A stretch of 10,897 nt of DNA from Bacteroidota bacterium (GTDB lineage: Bacteria; Bacteroidota; Bacteroidia; Chitinophagales; LD1). Made by a program: the position numbers and the translations under genes. The stretch is taken from contig JAFDYP010000148.1 in assembly GCA_018267355.1 (NCBI GenBank), positions 1 through 10,897 on the forward strand. The letters run 5' to 3'. The notes beneath the pieces were generated by a model, which saw nothing but the letters and a program-made list of their open reading frames with translations, did not search any database and was not told the DNA's origin. Shown here piece after piece: positions 1 through 7,936 of the stretch; positions within the stretch are counted from its first letter, which is position 1, and every line of letters starts with the position of its first letter.

Positions 1-5
1 ATTAG

Positions 6-164
6 CGCTCCCGCACCATGGATGTGACCTGTGCACAGTGCAGTCACAGCTTTATTGGCCAGATCGAGGCGAAATGTTTGTACTTCAGTCTGCAGATAGC
101 CATGATCATCGGGTTTTTCACAGCCTACCCTATGAACTGGCTGCTGATAAAAAAGCAAATGTAA
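6..164 (+). pseudogene. 3' end of a DUF4396-like membrane protein (fragment or frameshifted)
   Basis: The frame beginning at base 6 is open to a TAA at 162-164; the first ATG is at 18, giving 48 residues. The C-terminal part reads as one transmembrane helix ending in 'GFFTAYPMNWLLIKKQM'. From memory this closely resembles the C-terminus of DUF4396 proteins, which end in a helix followed by a 'YPMNWLLIK'-type tail. Those proteins are usually 150-200 residues with several helices, so most of the protein is missing. The same frame has a TAG at bases 3-5, so it cannot simply continue leftward. Either a frameshift lies in the first 60 bases or so, or this is a remnant. A CxxC pair (residues 5-8) precedes the helix, but that part is not recognisable as family sequence and may be out of frame. 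It converges on the cytochrome gene, 29 bases away. Family assignment is moderate; the state of the gene is uncertain. Confidence 0.45.
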
Positions 165-176
165 TATCAGAACCGC

Positions 177-216
177 AGCGCCATGCGCCGTCATTAGCGG
201 TATTGCGCATGGCGCT
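177..216. terminator. 12-bp stem-loop between convergent genes
   Basis: Perfect 12-base inverted repeat, 177-188 against 205-216 (arm agcgccatgcgc), with a 16-base loop. It lies between the + strand DUF4396-like end (164) and the - strand cytochrome. The right arm and loop contain the last codons and the TAA (194-196) of the cytochrome gene. No clean T-run follows on either strand, so it is not a textbook intrinsic terminator. Position between converging genes suggests transcription termination or 3'-end protection. Confidence 0.45.
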
Positions 217-547
217 CTATCTGAGCTGCTACATAATCTGCGATCTCCGAAATCTGCGCATCTGATATGGAATCTTTGAAAGAGGGCATTTTGCCGAAAC
301 CAAAGATGATGATCTGACGCAGCTCTGCGGGGCTTTTGGTGAGCTGGCGGATATCTGGTGCCGGCAGACCACCCGGCGCCGGGCCTCCCTGACCTGTGAC
401 CTGGTGGCATCGCGCACAATTATCTACAAAAAGCTGTGCACCACCAGCCGACCCATCTGAGGCAGGAGAAGTACCATCCCCTTTGTGCAGTGGCTCGCAG
501 GCTGCAAGGCTTATCGTGATCAAGACTATGATATTTATCCGCTTCAT
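194..547 (-). CDS. small lipoprotein c-type cytochrome (class I)
   Basis: A 117-residue electron carrier with one covalently bound heme, predicted to be lipid-anchored and facing the periplasm. The start at 547 gives a short basic N-terminus, a hydrophobic stretch and a lipobox 'SLAAC' with Cys17 as the lipidated residue. The heme-attachment motif CARCH is at residues 44-48. Met87 in 'GKMPSF' is the likely sixth heme ligand, and a C-terminal helix follows (about 92-110), the usual class I cytochrome c order. Between residues 18 and 37 is a Gly/Ser/Asp/Pro-rich flexible linker. The frame is open back to 637, but that extension encodes the neighbouring terminator hairpin and spoils the signal sequence, so it was rejected. 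No electron donor or acceptor gene is adjacent, so its partner is unknown. The fold call is firm; the physiological role is not. Confidence 0.9.
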   Translation of the reverse strand: MKRINIIVLITISLAACEPLHKGDGTSPASDGSAGGAQLFVDNCARCHQVTGQGGPAPGGLPAPDIRQLTKSPAELRQIIIFGFGKMPSFKDSISDAQISEIADYVAAQIERHAQYR

Positions 548-603
548 GCTGTGCCGCTGATATCCAGCTATACTGTGGGTCGCAAATAGCATACCGTGCT
601 CAA

Positions 604-637
604 ATGAGAAAGGAGCACCGCAGCGCTCCTTTCTCAT
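604..637 (-). terminator. intrinsic-type terminator after the efflux operon
   Basis: Perfect 13-base inverted repeat, 604-616 against 625-637, with an 8-base loop. On the - strand it lies 19 bases past the stop of the outer-membrane channel gene (656). It is followed by a short TTT stretch, so the T-run is weak but the stem is strong. It separates the efflux operon from the cytochrome gene downstream. Confidence 0.75.
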
Positions 638-655
638 ACTGATATGTTCGGATCT

Positions 656-2074
656 TTACTTCCACCCTCCACCTAGGGCCTTGTAGATATTGATGTCTGC
701 CTTCAGCTGCTTATTTCTGATCTCTATCAGCTGCATGCGCGACTCCAGTGCCTCACGCTGCGTGAGGAGGACCTCCATATAGTCCGCACGTGCTGAGCGA
801 AAGAGCTTGTCAGATACGGTGATGGACTGCGTGAGTATATCTACCTCAGTAGACTTGGTATCGTAGCTCTTGCTGTATTTGTCTATAGCCGAAAACTGAT
901 TAGCGACTTCTACATAAGCCTTGAGAATAGTCTGCTCATAGCCGTAGACAGCCTTCACTTGATTGGCACGGCTGGTAAAGTAGGCAGCTTTGATAGCATT
1001 CCGATTGATGAGTGGCGCTGCTATATCTCCAAAGATAGAGCCTAGCAAAGACTCCGGCCTGAACCACACGGCTGGATTGAAGGCCTGAAAGCCGATTTCT
1101 GCCGAGAGGTGTATAGTAGGATAAAAGCTTGCCTTAGCCACTTTGACGTCGAGCTTGGCGGCAGCGAGCTCCTGCTCCGCCTTGCGTATATCAGGGCGGT
1201 TTTCAAACAGCTGTGCCGGTGTACCCACAAAGATCGAGTCAAACCTGACTGTATTCAGTGTGAGTGGATTTCTCCTGACCGGCTGTGGGAAGCGGCCCAC
1301 GAGATAGTTGATATGATTTTCTGTCTCTACTATCTTCTGCTGTATTTCGTATTGGAGGTTTTGCGTATTGAGCAGCTGCGCGTCAAACCGGTTGACAGCG
1401 AGCTGAGACACGCGGGCATTGTCCTTCTGCTGCCTGATGATACCGAGGGCATTTTTCTGGATGTCTATATTCTGGTTGATGATCACCAGCTGATTATCCA
1501 GTGTGAGCAGCTCATAGTAAGATTCGGCAATTTCAGCCACCAGATTGGTCACCATAAAATTTTTGCCTTCTATGCTGGCCAGGTACCTGCTCACTGCAGC
1601 CTTCTTGGCATTGCGCAGTTTCTTCCAGATATCGAGCTCCCAGGAGAATGCCGCACTGACAGCTATATCTCCGATCGGCTCCGGAAACCTCCTGCCGGGC
1701 TGTACCTCCAGCTGGTCTTCTACAGCACCCTGCGGCGTATAGCGCGGCGTCTTCTCCACTCCGCCGCCCAGCTTGAGGCCGCCAAAGGGCAGGTACTCTC
1801 CCTTGCGGGCACGGACCTCTGCCTGCGCCACCTGTATCTCCTGCATGGTGATGTTCAGCTCCTGATTATTTTTCAGCGCAGTATCTATCAGCGCTATCAG
1901 GTCCGGATCGGAGAAATAATGGCGCCATTTGATATTGGCAGAGTTGGTCGTATCCTGTGTAGCTCCGTTGTAGGCAGATGGCACAGTCTTATTTTCTGCC
2001 CTGATCGGCTCCTTGAAAAGTTTGCAGCCTGCTATAGATACCAGCAGCAGAGTGGCTGCGATGTATTTATGCAT
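656..2074 (-). CDS. outer-membrane efflux channel lipoprotein (TolC/OprM/NodT family)
   Basis: The outer-membrane exit duct of the tripartite RND pump. From 2074 it is 472 residues, close to the usual 450-490 of OprM-type channels. The signal peptide ends in the lipobox 'SIAGC' (Cys17), so it is a lipid-anchored channel. Two OEP repeats follow: an N-terminal half with the long alpha-barrel helices (about residues 50-260), and a second half opening with the family's 'ENRPDIRKAEQELAAAKLDV' block and 'A.ASFYPTIHLSAEIGF'. It ends in 'ALGGGWK', a typical C-terminus. The start at 2074 was chosen because a GAGGAAG Shine-Dalgarno-like stretch lies just upstream (2081-2087). It overlaps the RND stop by 8 bases, implying translational coupling. 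An in-frame ATG at 2089 would add five residues and cannot be excluded. It is the last gene of the operon, before the 604-637 hairpin. Confidence 0.93.
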   Translation of the reverse strand: MHKYIAATLLLVSIAGCKLFKEPIRAENKTVPSAYNGATQDTTNSANIKWRHYFSDPDLIALIDTALKNNQELNITMQEIQVAQAEVRARKGEYLPFGGLKLGGGVEKTPRYTPQGAVEDQLEVQPGRRFPEPIGDIAVSAAFSWELDIWKKLRNAKKAAVSRYLASIEGKNFMVTNLVAEIAESYYELLTLDNQLVIINQNIDIQKNALGIIRQQKDNARVSQLAVNRFDAQLLNTQNLQYEIQQKIVETENHINYLVGRFPQPVRRNPLTLNTVRFDSIFVGTPAQLFENRPDIRKAEQELAAAKLDVKVAKASFYPTIHLSAEIGFQAFNPAVWFRPESLLGSIFGDIAAPLINRNAIKAAYFTSRANQVKAVYGYEQTILKAYVEVANQFSAIDKYSKSYDTKSTEVDILTQSITVSDKLFRSARADYMEVLLTQREALESRMQLIEIRNKQLKADINIYKALGGGWK

Positions 2075-5000
2075 TGTTGTCTTCCTCATTTTTTCTGCCT
2101 GTTATCTTCTTTAATATTTTCTTGATGTTCTTGGAGAGCGCGGCCTCTGACTGGCTTTCTACAAAGTCTTCACTCAGCGGGCTGGCATCCTCATCCCTGA
2201 TCAGGCTCTTGCCTTCAGTCATCCTGCCTACTATAAAGTAGAGACCAGGTACGGAGATGATGCCGAATACAGTACCGAAAAACATACCGCCAAGCGCCGA
2301 TGAGCCGATGGTCTTATTGCCTACCGCACCCGGGCCTGTAGCTACCACGAGTGGTATCAGACCCGCAATAAACGCAAACGATGTCATGAGGATAGGCCGC
2401 AGACGCACACGGGCACCTTCTATAGCGGCCTCCAGTACTGTAGCTCCCTGCAGGTGCTTCTGCACGGCAAACTCTACAATGAGGATGGCATTCTTGCCCA
2501 GGAGGCCTACGAGCATGATGAGACCCATCTGTGCGTAGATATCATTGGCCAGGCCCATACCCTTCAGCAGGAGAAACGAACCGAATACACCCGGAGGAAG
2601 GGAAAGCAATACCGCCATCGGAATGATGAAACTCTCATACTGAGCTGCCAATACCAGATATACGAATATCAGTACGACACCAAAGATGATGATCGCCTCA
2701 TTGCCCCGGCGTGCCTCATCATAGGAGAGGCCCTCCCAGGCTATACCATATCCGTGCGGTAGTGTCTGGTCGGCTACCTCCTGGATGGCATGTATCGCGT
2801 CACCGCTCGTATAGCCACTAGCCGGCACACCTTTGATAGATGAGGAGGTATACAGGTTGAAGCGGGTGATCTCATTAGGCCCCTGGGTTTTTCTCATACT
2901 CATAAAGGAAGAGTAAGGCACCATTTCTCCCTTATCATTTTTGATAAAGAGATTGAGTACATCTTCGGGCAGCCTCCGGTACTCCGGTGCTGACTGGGTA
3001 TAGACCTTAAAGAAGTTGCCAAAGCGGATGAAACCCTGCTCATAGGTACTACCGATCAGGATATCCAGATTGTCCATCGCCTTACCGATGGTGACACCCT
3101 TCTGCATTGCCAGCTCATTGTCCACCACCAGCTCATACTGCGGATAGTTGGCCGCAAAGAAGGTGAAAAGGCCAGTGAGCTCTTTGCGCTTTTTCAGCGC
3201 TGCCATAAAATCCTTATTGACCCTGTCAAACTCCTGATAGTCTACGGTAGACCCCTTGTCCAGCAGACGGAGGGAGAAACCATCTGATGAACCATAACCA
3301 GGCACAGCAGGCGGCTCAAAGTACTCTATGACGGCACCCATATCTTTAGTTTTCTCTTCAAGCTCAGCGATGATCTGTTTTACATTGTGCTTGCGGTCAG
3401 ACCAGTCGGCCAGGTTGATGAGGCAGGTACCGGCATTGGAGCCACGACCTTCGGTCAGGATCTCATAGCCCGCGAGAGAGGATACGGAGTGCACTCCATC
3501 CACCTTCATGGCTATCTGCTGCAGTTTGCGCGCTACATCATTAGTACGCTCCAGCGTAGTGCCCGGAGGTGTCTGGATGATCGCGTAGATCATACCCTGG
3601 TCCTCATTGGGGATAAAGCCAGACGGCAATACTTCGTTTACAAAGAAGATGGCAAAGGCAAAACCTATAAAGAGACCATAAGTCACTACCCTGCGATCTG
3701 TGATGATACGGAGGAAAGAGGTGTACTTATTAGTAGCGGTCTCAAAAGTCGCATTGAACCAGTCAATGAACATATTGATAGGTGTCTTGCGCCGGTGCTG
3801 TCCATGTGTATTTTTCAGGATCATGGCGCAGAGTACCGGAGTGAGCGTCAGCGCCACCACACCAGACAGTACGATGGAGCTAGCCATGGTGATGGAGAAC
3901 TGGCGGTAAAACACACCGACCGGGCCCGACATAAATGCAACCGGTACAAACACTGCCGTCATCACGAGTGTAATGGCGATGATGGCACCGCTGATCTCAT
4001 CGAGTACTTTTTGTACGGCCTTGTATGGTGAGAGATGGTCGTCGTGCATTTTCACGTGCACCGCCTCTACCACCATGATCGCATTATCTACCACGATACC
4101 GATAGCCAGTACGAGTGCGAAGAGTGTCACGAGGTTCAGCGTGAGGCCAAAGATGCGCATGAAGAGGAAGGCACCTATCAGGGATACTGGTACCGCGAGG
4201 ATCGGTATCAATGTAGACCTCCAGTCACCGAGGAATACAAATACCACCAAAGCCACAAGAATGAACGCCTCCAGCAGGGTGTGGAGTACTTTCTCAATAG
4301 ACGCATCCACAAACTTTGACACATCATAATTGATCTCATAGTCCATGCCCGGTGGGAAGTCCTTCTTCAGTTCTTTGAGCTTTTCTTTGGTCTCTTCTAT
4401 GACCTTGCTCGCATTACTACCGATGTTCTGCTTCAGTACGATAGATGCTGCCGGGTAGCCATCCTTGTTTGAGTAGATATCAAAAAACTCACTACCCAGC
4501 TCTACGGTAGCCACATCTTTTAGCTTCAGGCTCTCACCGGTAGGATTGGCGCGGAGAATGATATTGGCATATTCTTCAGGAGTATTGAAGCGACCCTTGT
4601 AGCTCAATACATATTCGAGAGACTGGGCAGATTTGCCGGATGCCTGGCCTATACGTCCCGGGCGGCCTATCACACTCTGCTCGCTCACGGCATTCATCAC
4701 ATCTTCCGTAGAGATATTATACGCTCTCATACGGTCAGGCTTGAGCCACAGACGCATAGCAAACTGGCGGCTACCGAGTATCTGTGCACGGCCCATACCG
4801 CGTATACGCTGTATCTCCGGCAGGAGCTTTACGTTGGCGTAGTTGTATAGAAACTTCTCATCAGCATTCTTGTCCTTGCTGTAGAGATTGACGTACATGA
4901 GCATACTCGGCTGCAGCGGGCTGATGATCACGCCCTCACGCTGTACCAGAGGCGGCAGGTTGTTCATCACCTGATCCACACGGGTCTTTACGTTTACCAC

Positions 5001-5309
5001 CGCGGCATTGGGATCAGTACCCGGCTCAAATACGATCTGAATAGTGGCCTCACCGGCACTCGTAGCATCAGATATGATATACTGCATACCCTGCACGCCG
5101 TTGACAGCCCTTTCTATCGGGATCAGTGCCGATTTCACAAGTACGTCTGCACTTGCACCGGGGAAGTTGATGAAAACCATGACCCGGGGAGGTGCGATAT
5201 CCGGAAACTGGGAGATCGGTATCGTGCCGATAGCCAGTAAACCCAGGAATGTGATGGCAAGTGAGATGGCTATCGCCAGCACTGGCCTATGTATGAATTT
5301 GCTGAACAT
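2067..5309 (-). CDS. RND multidrug efflux transporter, inner-membrane subunit (AcrB/MexB, HAE-1 type)
   Basis: A 1080-residue proton-driven exporter (AcrB is 1049) that moves drugs, detergents or similar compounds from periplasm or inner leaflet into the outer-membrane channel. TM1 is at about residues 9-29, a first large periplasmic loop runs to about 335, TM2-6 cover about 340-497, TM7 lies near 543-560, a second periplasmic loop follows to about 870, and TM8-12 fill 872-1028. The TM4 motif reads 'GIVVDNAIMVVEA' (Asp408-Asn409), where AcrB has Asp407-Asp408. The TM10 lysine is kept (Lys939 in 'GKNAILIVEF'), as are the 'RLRPILMTS' residues that follow. This favours a hydrophobe/amphiphile exporter over a CzcA metal pump, which has a VDGA-type motif. 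About 50 charged residues extend past TM12. No Shine-Dalgarno is visible; an A-run precedes the ATG. It lies 24 bases after the adaptor gene and overlaps the channel gene. Substrate unknown. Confidence 0.96.
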   Translation of the reverse strand: MFSKFIHRPVLAIAISLAITFLGLLAIGTIPISQFPDIAPPRVMVFINFPGASADVLVKSALIPIERAVNGVQGMQYIISDATSAGEATIQIVFEPGTDPNAAVVNVKTRVDQVMNNLPPLVQREGVIISPLQPSMLMYVNLYSKDKNADEKFLYNYANVKLLPEIQRIRGMGRAQILGSRQFAMRLWLKPDRMRAYNISTEDVMNAVSEQSVIGRPGRIGQASGKSAQSLEYVLSYKGRFNTPEEYANIILRANPTGESLKLKDVATVELGSEFFDIYSNKDGYPAASIVLKQNIGSNASKVIEETKEKLKELKKDFPPGMDYEINYDVSKFVDASIEKVLHTLLEAFILVALVVFVFLGDWRSTLIPILAVPVSLIGAFLFMRIFGLTLNLVTLFALVLAIGIVVDNAIMVVEAVHVKMHDDHLSPYKAVQKVLDEISGAIIAITLVMTAVFVPVAFMSGPVGVFYRQFSITMASSIVLSGVVALTLTPVLCAMILKNTHGQHRRKTPINMFIDWFNATFETATNKYTSFLRIITDRRVVTYGLFIGFAFAIFFVNEVLPSGFIPNEDQGMIYAIIQTPPGTTLERTNDVARKLQQIAMKVDGVHSVSSLAGYEILTEGRGSNAGTCLINLADWSDRKHNVKQIIAELEEKTKDMGAVIEYFEPPAVPGYGSSDGFSLRLLDKGSTVDYQEFDRVNKDFMAALKKRKELTGLFTFFAANYPQYELVVDNELAMQKGVTIGKAMDNLDILIGSTYEQGFIRFGNFFKVYTQSAPEYRRLPEDVLNLFIKNDKGEMVPYSSFMSMRKTQGPNEITRFNLYTSSSIKGVPASGYTSGDAIHAIQEVADQTLPHGYGIAWEGLSYDEARRGNEAIIIFGVVLIFVYLVLAAQYESFIIPMAVLLSLPPGVFGSFLLLKGMGLANDIYAQMGLIMLVGLLGKNAILIVEFAVQKHLQGATVLEAAIEGARVRLRPILMTSFAFIAGLIPLVVATGPGAVGNKTIGSSALGGMFFGTVFGIISVPGLYFIVGRMTEGKSLIRDEDASPLSEDFVESQSEAALSKNIKKILKKITGRKNEEDNNA

Positions 5310-5333
5310 TTTTTTCTTAATTAGTACTTACAT

Positions 5334-6419
5334 TTATTCTGCGTGCAGGTCCTTCAGCTCGGAGATCGCTTTCTGAGGATCTACAAACTCAAATTTGATC
5401 TTGTCATTATTCTTCACCTTGCGGAGGCCATCCAGCAGCACATGGTCAGTCAGGCTGAGGCCCTCAGAGATGACATACAGGTGAGACATCTCCTGCGCTA
5501 CAGTCACCTGGCGCGACTTGACTGTACCATCTTTGTCTACTACGAAAACATATTTCTTGTCCAGTACCTCAAAGGTGGCACCCTGAGGGATGATGATCGC
5601 ATTCTTCAGTGAGACCGGCATCAGTACATTTCCGGTTTCTCCATGCCTGAGTATGCCTTTCGGATTAGGGAAAGTAGCGCGGAAGGCGATATTACCTGTT
5701 TCATTATTGAAATCTGCTTCTATCGTCTCTACCGTGCCCTCCTCATTAAACATGTCCTGATTAGCCATTTTCAGCTTCACTTTGCCGAGGCCGTTTTGCT
5801 TTTTGTCGGTGATATAGCGGAGGTACTCTGCCTCGGGCACGTTAAAGTATACCCACATCTTGCTATTGTCAGAGAGCGTCGTGAGCAGCTCGCCCTCGTC
5901 CAGGAGGCTACCCATCCGCACCATAAAGCGATCTATGATACCATCAAAAGGTGCCCTGATCTCTGTAAAGCTCAGATGCGCCTGAGCCAGTCCGAGCTCA
6001 GCCTTGGCCTTGTCGAGTTTTGCCTTTGCCAGTGCCATCTCCTTTGGAGATACGATATTGCTATCAGACAGGCTCTTGGTATTGAGGTACTCTATCTCTT
6101 CAAAGTTTACCTCTGCCTCTGCCTTTTGCTTTTCATTCTGATAAACTATAGGCATGATCTGAAAGAGGAGCTGGCCCTTGTGTACATGCTGGCCCTCATC
6201 TATGTAGATATTCTGAAGGTAGCCCTGCTCCATAGCCCTGATGTCTATGTGCTGTATAGAGTGGATCTTGCCTACATATTCTTTGTAGATGATCGTATCC
6301 TTCTGGATCGGCGTGGTGACCGGAAATACCTCTGCGTCCTCCTTTTCTTTTTCATTGTGGTGGCAGCTGGCTAAGACTAACAAGATAACTGGGCAGATGA
6401 GAATTGCGATCCTCTTCAT
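5334..6419 (-). CDS. periplasmic adaptor of the RND efflux pump (membrane fusion protein, AcrA/MexA type)
   Basis: A 361-residue adaptor that bridges the RND pump and the outer-membrane channel. It has a lipoprotein signal with lipobox 'LASC' (Cys19), so it is anchored to the inner membrane by lipid, as in AcrA. The first half of the lipoyl (biotinyl-like) domain is about residues 58-88, around 'GYLQNIYIDEGQHVHKG'. An Ala/Lys/Glu-rich alpha-hairpin follows at about 93-150, which would contact the channel. The second lipoyl half is at about 151-184 ('TEIRAPFDGIIDR'), with the beta-barrel from about 186 to 270 and a membrane-proximal domain at the C-terminus. It is the first gene of the three-gene operon, with 24 bases to the pump gene. 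The 148 bases upstream (6420-6567) should hold the promoter unless the operon is cotranscribed with the upstream ORF; I could not identify convincing promoter elements or an operator there. No regulator gene lies alongside. Confidence 0.94.
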   Translation of the reverse strand: MKRIAILICPVILLVLASCHHNEKEKEDAEVFPVTTPIQKDTIIYKEYVGKIHSIQHIDIRAMEQGYLQNIYIDEGQHVHKGQLLFQIMPIVYQNEKQKAEAEVNFEEIEYLNTKSLSDSNIVSPKEMALAKAKLDKAKAELGLAQAHLSFTEIRAPFDGIIDRFMVRMGSLLDEGELLTTLSDNSKMWVYFNVPEAEYLRYITDKKQNGLGKVKLKMANQDMFNEEGTVETIEADFNNETGNIAFRATFPNPKGILRHGETGNVLMPVSLKNAIIIPQGATFEVLDKKYVFVVDKDGTVKSRQVTVAQEMSHLYVISEGLSLTDHVLLDGLRKVKNNDKIKFEFVDPQKAISELKDLHAE

Positions 6420-6567
6420 GGTGCTTTTGATTTATTAATTGATGATTTTTCGGAAAACCGGACTAATGAGCTATTTGCTCTCTGCTTCACAGGTCATGCC
6501 TGCACTGCAGATATGCGGGAGCCACGATGTACATAGCACTGGGTGGCGCCCGTTTCGGAGAGTATGA

Positions 6568-7047
6568 TCAGGAGATAAAGCTCCGCCAGGAGTGATGGAG
6601 CACGAAAAGGCAGACGGTAGCGCAGCTCTGCGATACCTCTGTATAGGAGGCAAAAATATTGCCTACAGTAGCAAAATGAAACCGGCGGTCTGCCGCTGTT
6701 TCTTCCAGAGCTTTGCCGAGGCCTGCCTCCGGAGCATCATCGTTGGGGCCTATCTCATCAAATACCTCCAGCTGCCCGTGCGTGAGCCGGGATATGACAG
6801 GAGGCAGTGACACATATGAAGAGGAACCTGTGAGATCTGCAGAAAGCGGAATGGTATATAATGGCTGCAATGACAGTGGCTGCTCTGACTGCGTAGCAAA
6901 CGCTACTGACTGACCACCCCAAAAAACGATACCCAAGAAAAGAATGACACAGAACTGGGAAACCGACCTGGCCGACAAAAGGGAGAAACTATGATGCCTG
7001 ATGCACCTGATTTTATTTGTCATTGCGGGGCGAAAGTTCATAAACAT
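6568..7047 (-). CDS. possible small secreted protein, family not recognised
   Basis: An ORF of up to 159 residues; in-frame ATGs at 7041 and 7023 would shorten it to 157 or 151. I do not recognise the family. The N-terminus is a plausible Sec signal: Arg/His-rich, then a hydrophobic core 'FCVILFLGIVFWG', then 'SVAFATQ', which suits signal peptidase I. The remaining 105 or so residues are mixed, with an acidic patch 'EIGPNDDAPEAG' and two cysteines (C-x4-C) near the end. The ORF stops at a TGA at 6568-6570. The other two - strand frames remain open beyond it, to 6494 and 6471, so a frameshift near 6600-6660 changing the C-terminus is possible. Codon choice resembles neighbouring genes. It lies 148 bases upstream of the efflux adaptor on the same strand and could be cotranscribed. 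If it is not a gene, 6420-7291 is an 870-base non-coding stretch. Confidence 0.4.
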   Translation of the reverse strand: MFMNFRPAMTNKIRCIRHHSFSLLSARSVSQFCVILFLGIVFWGGQSVAFATQSEQPLSLQPLYTIPLSADLTGSSSYVSLPPVISRLTHGQLEVFDEIGPNDDAPEAGLGKALEETAADRRFHFATVGNIFASYTEVSQSCATVCLFVLHHSWRSFIS

Positions 7048-7242
7048 ATCAGCGTGGTCAAAAGAAAATAACTTTTTTTAGTCAAAGCCTTGATTTACCG
7101 AGGTGAATACGGCATATCCGTTGGTTATTAACAAAGTGGGATTAGACCTGTCCTGTGCTGATATGTAAAATCATAGTGTCAAAAAGATCTGTTAATATTA
7201 TTTAAAACAAATTTGATGTTTTATTAAAGTAGGCCTTAAAAT

Positions 7243-7269
7243 AATGAGGAGGCCATTGGCCTCCTCATT
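7243..7269 (-). terminator. intrinsic terminator of the fibre gene
   Basis: A near-continuous palindrome, 7243-7255 against 7257-7269, centred on 7256 (arm aatgaggaggcca). Read on the - strand it lies 22 bases after the fibre gene's stop and is followed by ATTATTTTAA, a fair T-rich tail. In practice the loop would open to 3-5 bases. This ends the fibre transcript and isolates it from the genes downstream. Beyond it, 7048-7242 is AT-rich and holds no gene I can see; it should carry the promoter for the 7047 ORF. Confidence 0.85.
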
Positions 7270-7291
7270 TGTAACCCTGATACACAATTGA

Positions 7292-7936
7292 TTAGCGGCC
7301 CGTGGTCATATTCAGACGCTCATTGATGGCATCTACCTGAGCCTTGATACGGGTATAATTTTCGACCTGAGTCGCTGTCTGCGTCTTGAGTTTTTCATTT
7401 TCCGAGCGCAGCTGCTCTATGATCTCGCGGTCAGCACGCTGCTGTTTATTCAGCTCTTGAATAGCGCCTATGGCGAGCGCCGTGATCTGATCAAAGTCTA
7501 CAGTGCGGAAGTCATTTACCTTTTTGCCATATACAAAGACATTGCCCTCCTGCCCGCTCCAGCTCTCCGTACGGAAAGTGTGATCACTCTTTACAGCGGT
7601 CACTTTGACAGGATGTGCCATATTCTTCTGATCATAAAGCAGCACCTCATCTCCCTGCTCAAAACCATGAGGGGCGGCTGTCGTAATACTCAGCATACCA
7701 CCATCTGTGCGGACAGATGCAGCCAAAGCAAAAACAGTAGGGATGACATCATTATTCTTATTGACAGCAGTAGGATAGACGCTCTCTACCTGCTGCGCTA
7801 TGAAGCCCGTCTTAGAGCGGTTGCCTCTTTGGATAGAGTCTATATACAGGTATTTAGTGACCTCTAGCCTATCAGCTACATCCAGCAGGGAAGCTGTAGC
7901 AGGATAGCTTAGGTCGCGCTTGATACGACAGTCGCT
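7292..7936 (-). other. S74-type self-cleaving chaperone domain with predicted cleavage site
   Basis: This is the C-terminal 214 residues of the fibre protein. In phage tailspikes such as endosialidase NF, the S74 domain drives trimerisation and then cuts itself off, using a serine and a lysine five residues later. Both are present in 'SDCRIK' (Ser codon 7934-7936, Lys codon 7919-7921). The family's 'TGFIAQQVE' block and the '[17 protein letters not shown]' helix follow. Cleavage is expected just before the serine. Between those two blocks is an extra segment with '[13 protein letters not shown]', and a coiled coil rich in Gln/Glu/Lys closes the protein. Confidence 0.85.

Noticed and set aside
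548..637. N-terminal extension of the cytochrome c back to 637
   Set aside because: The extra codons encode the terminator hairpin and place a non-signal stretch before an otherwise perfect lipoprotein signal beginning at 547.
1109..2125. 338-codon + strand ORF opposite the outer-membrane channel gene
   Set aside because: It is fully antisense to a well-recognised efflux channel gene, has no family resemblance, and arises from that gene's codon bias.
2067..5309. Heavy-metal (CzcA-type) efflux pump
   Set aside because: TM4 lacks the VDGA-type motif of CzcA pumps, and TM10 matches the AcrB/HAE-1 pattern.
5643..6374. 243-codon + strand ORF opposite the adaptor gene
   Set aside because: Antisense shadow of the adaptor; Leu/Tyr-rich composition mirrors the Glu/Lys/Gln codons on the coding strand.
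6420..6567. Regulator-binding palindrome upstream of the efflux operon
   Set aside because: Only short chance repeats such as gagc-tattt-gctc (6468-6480) are present; too short to call an operator or a terminator.
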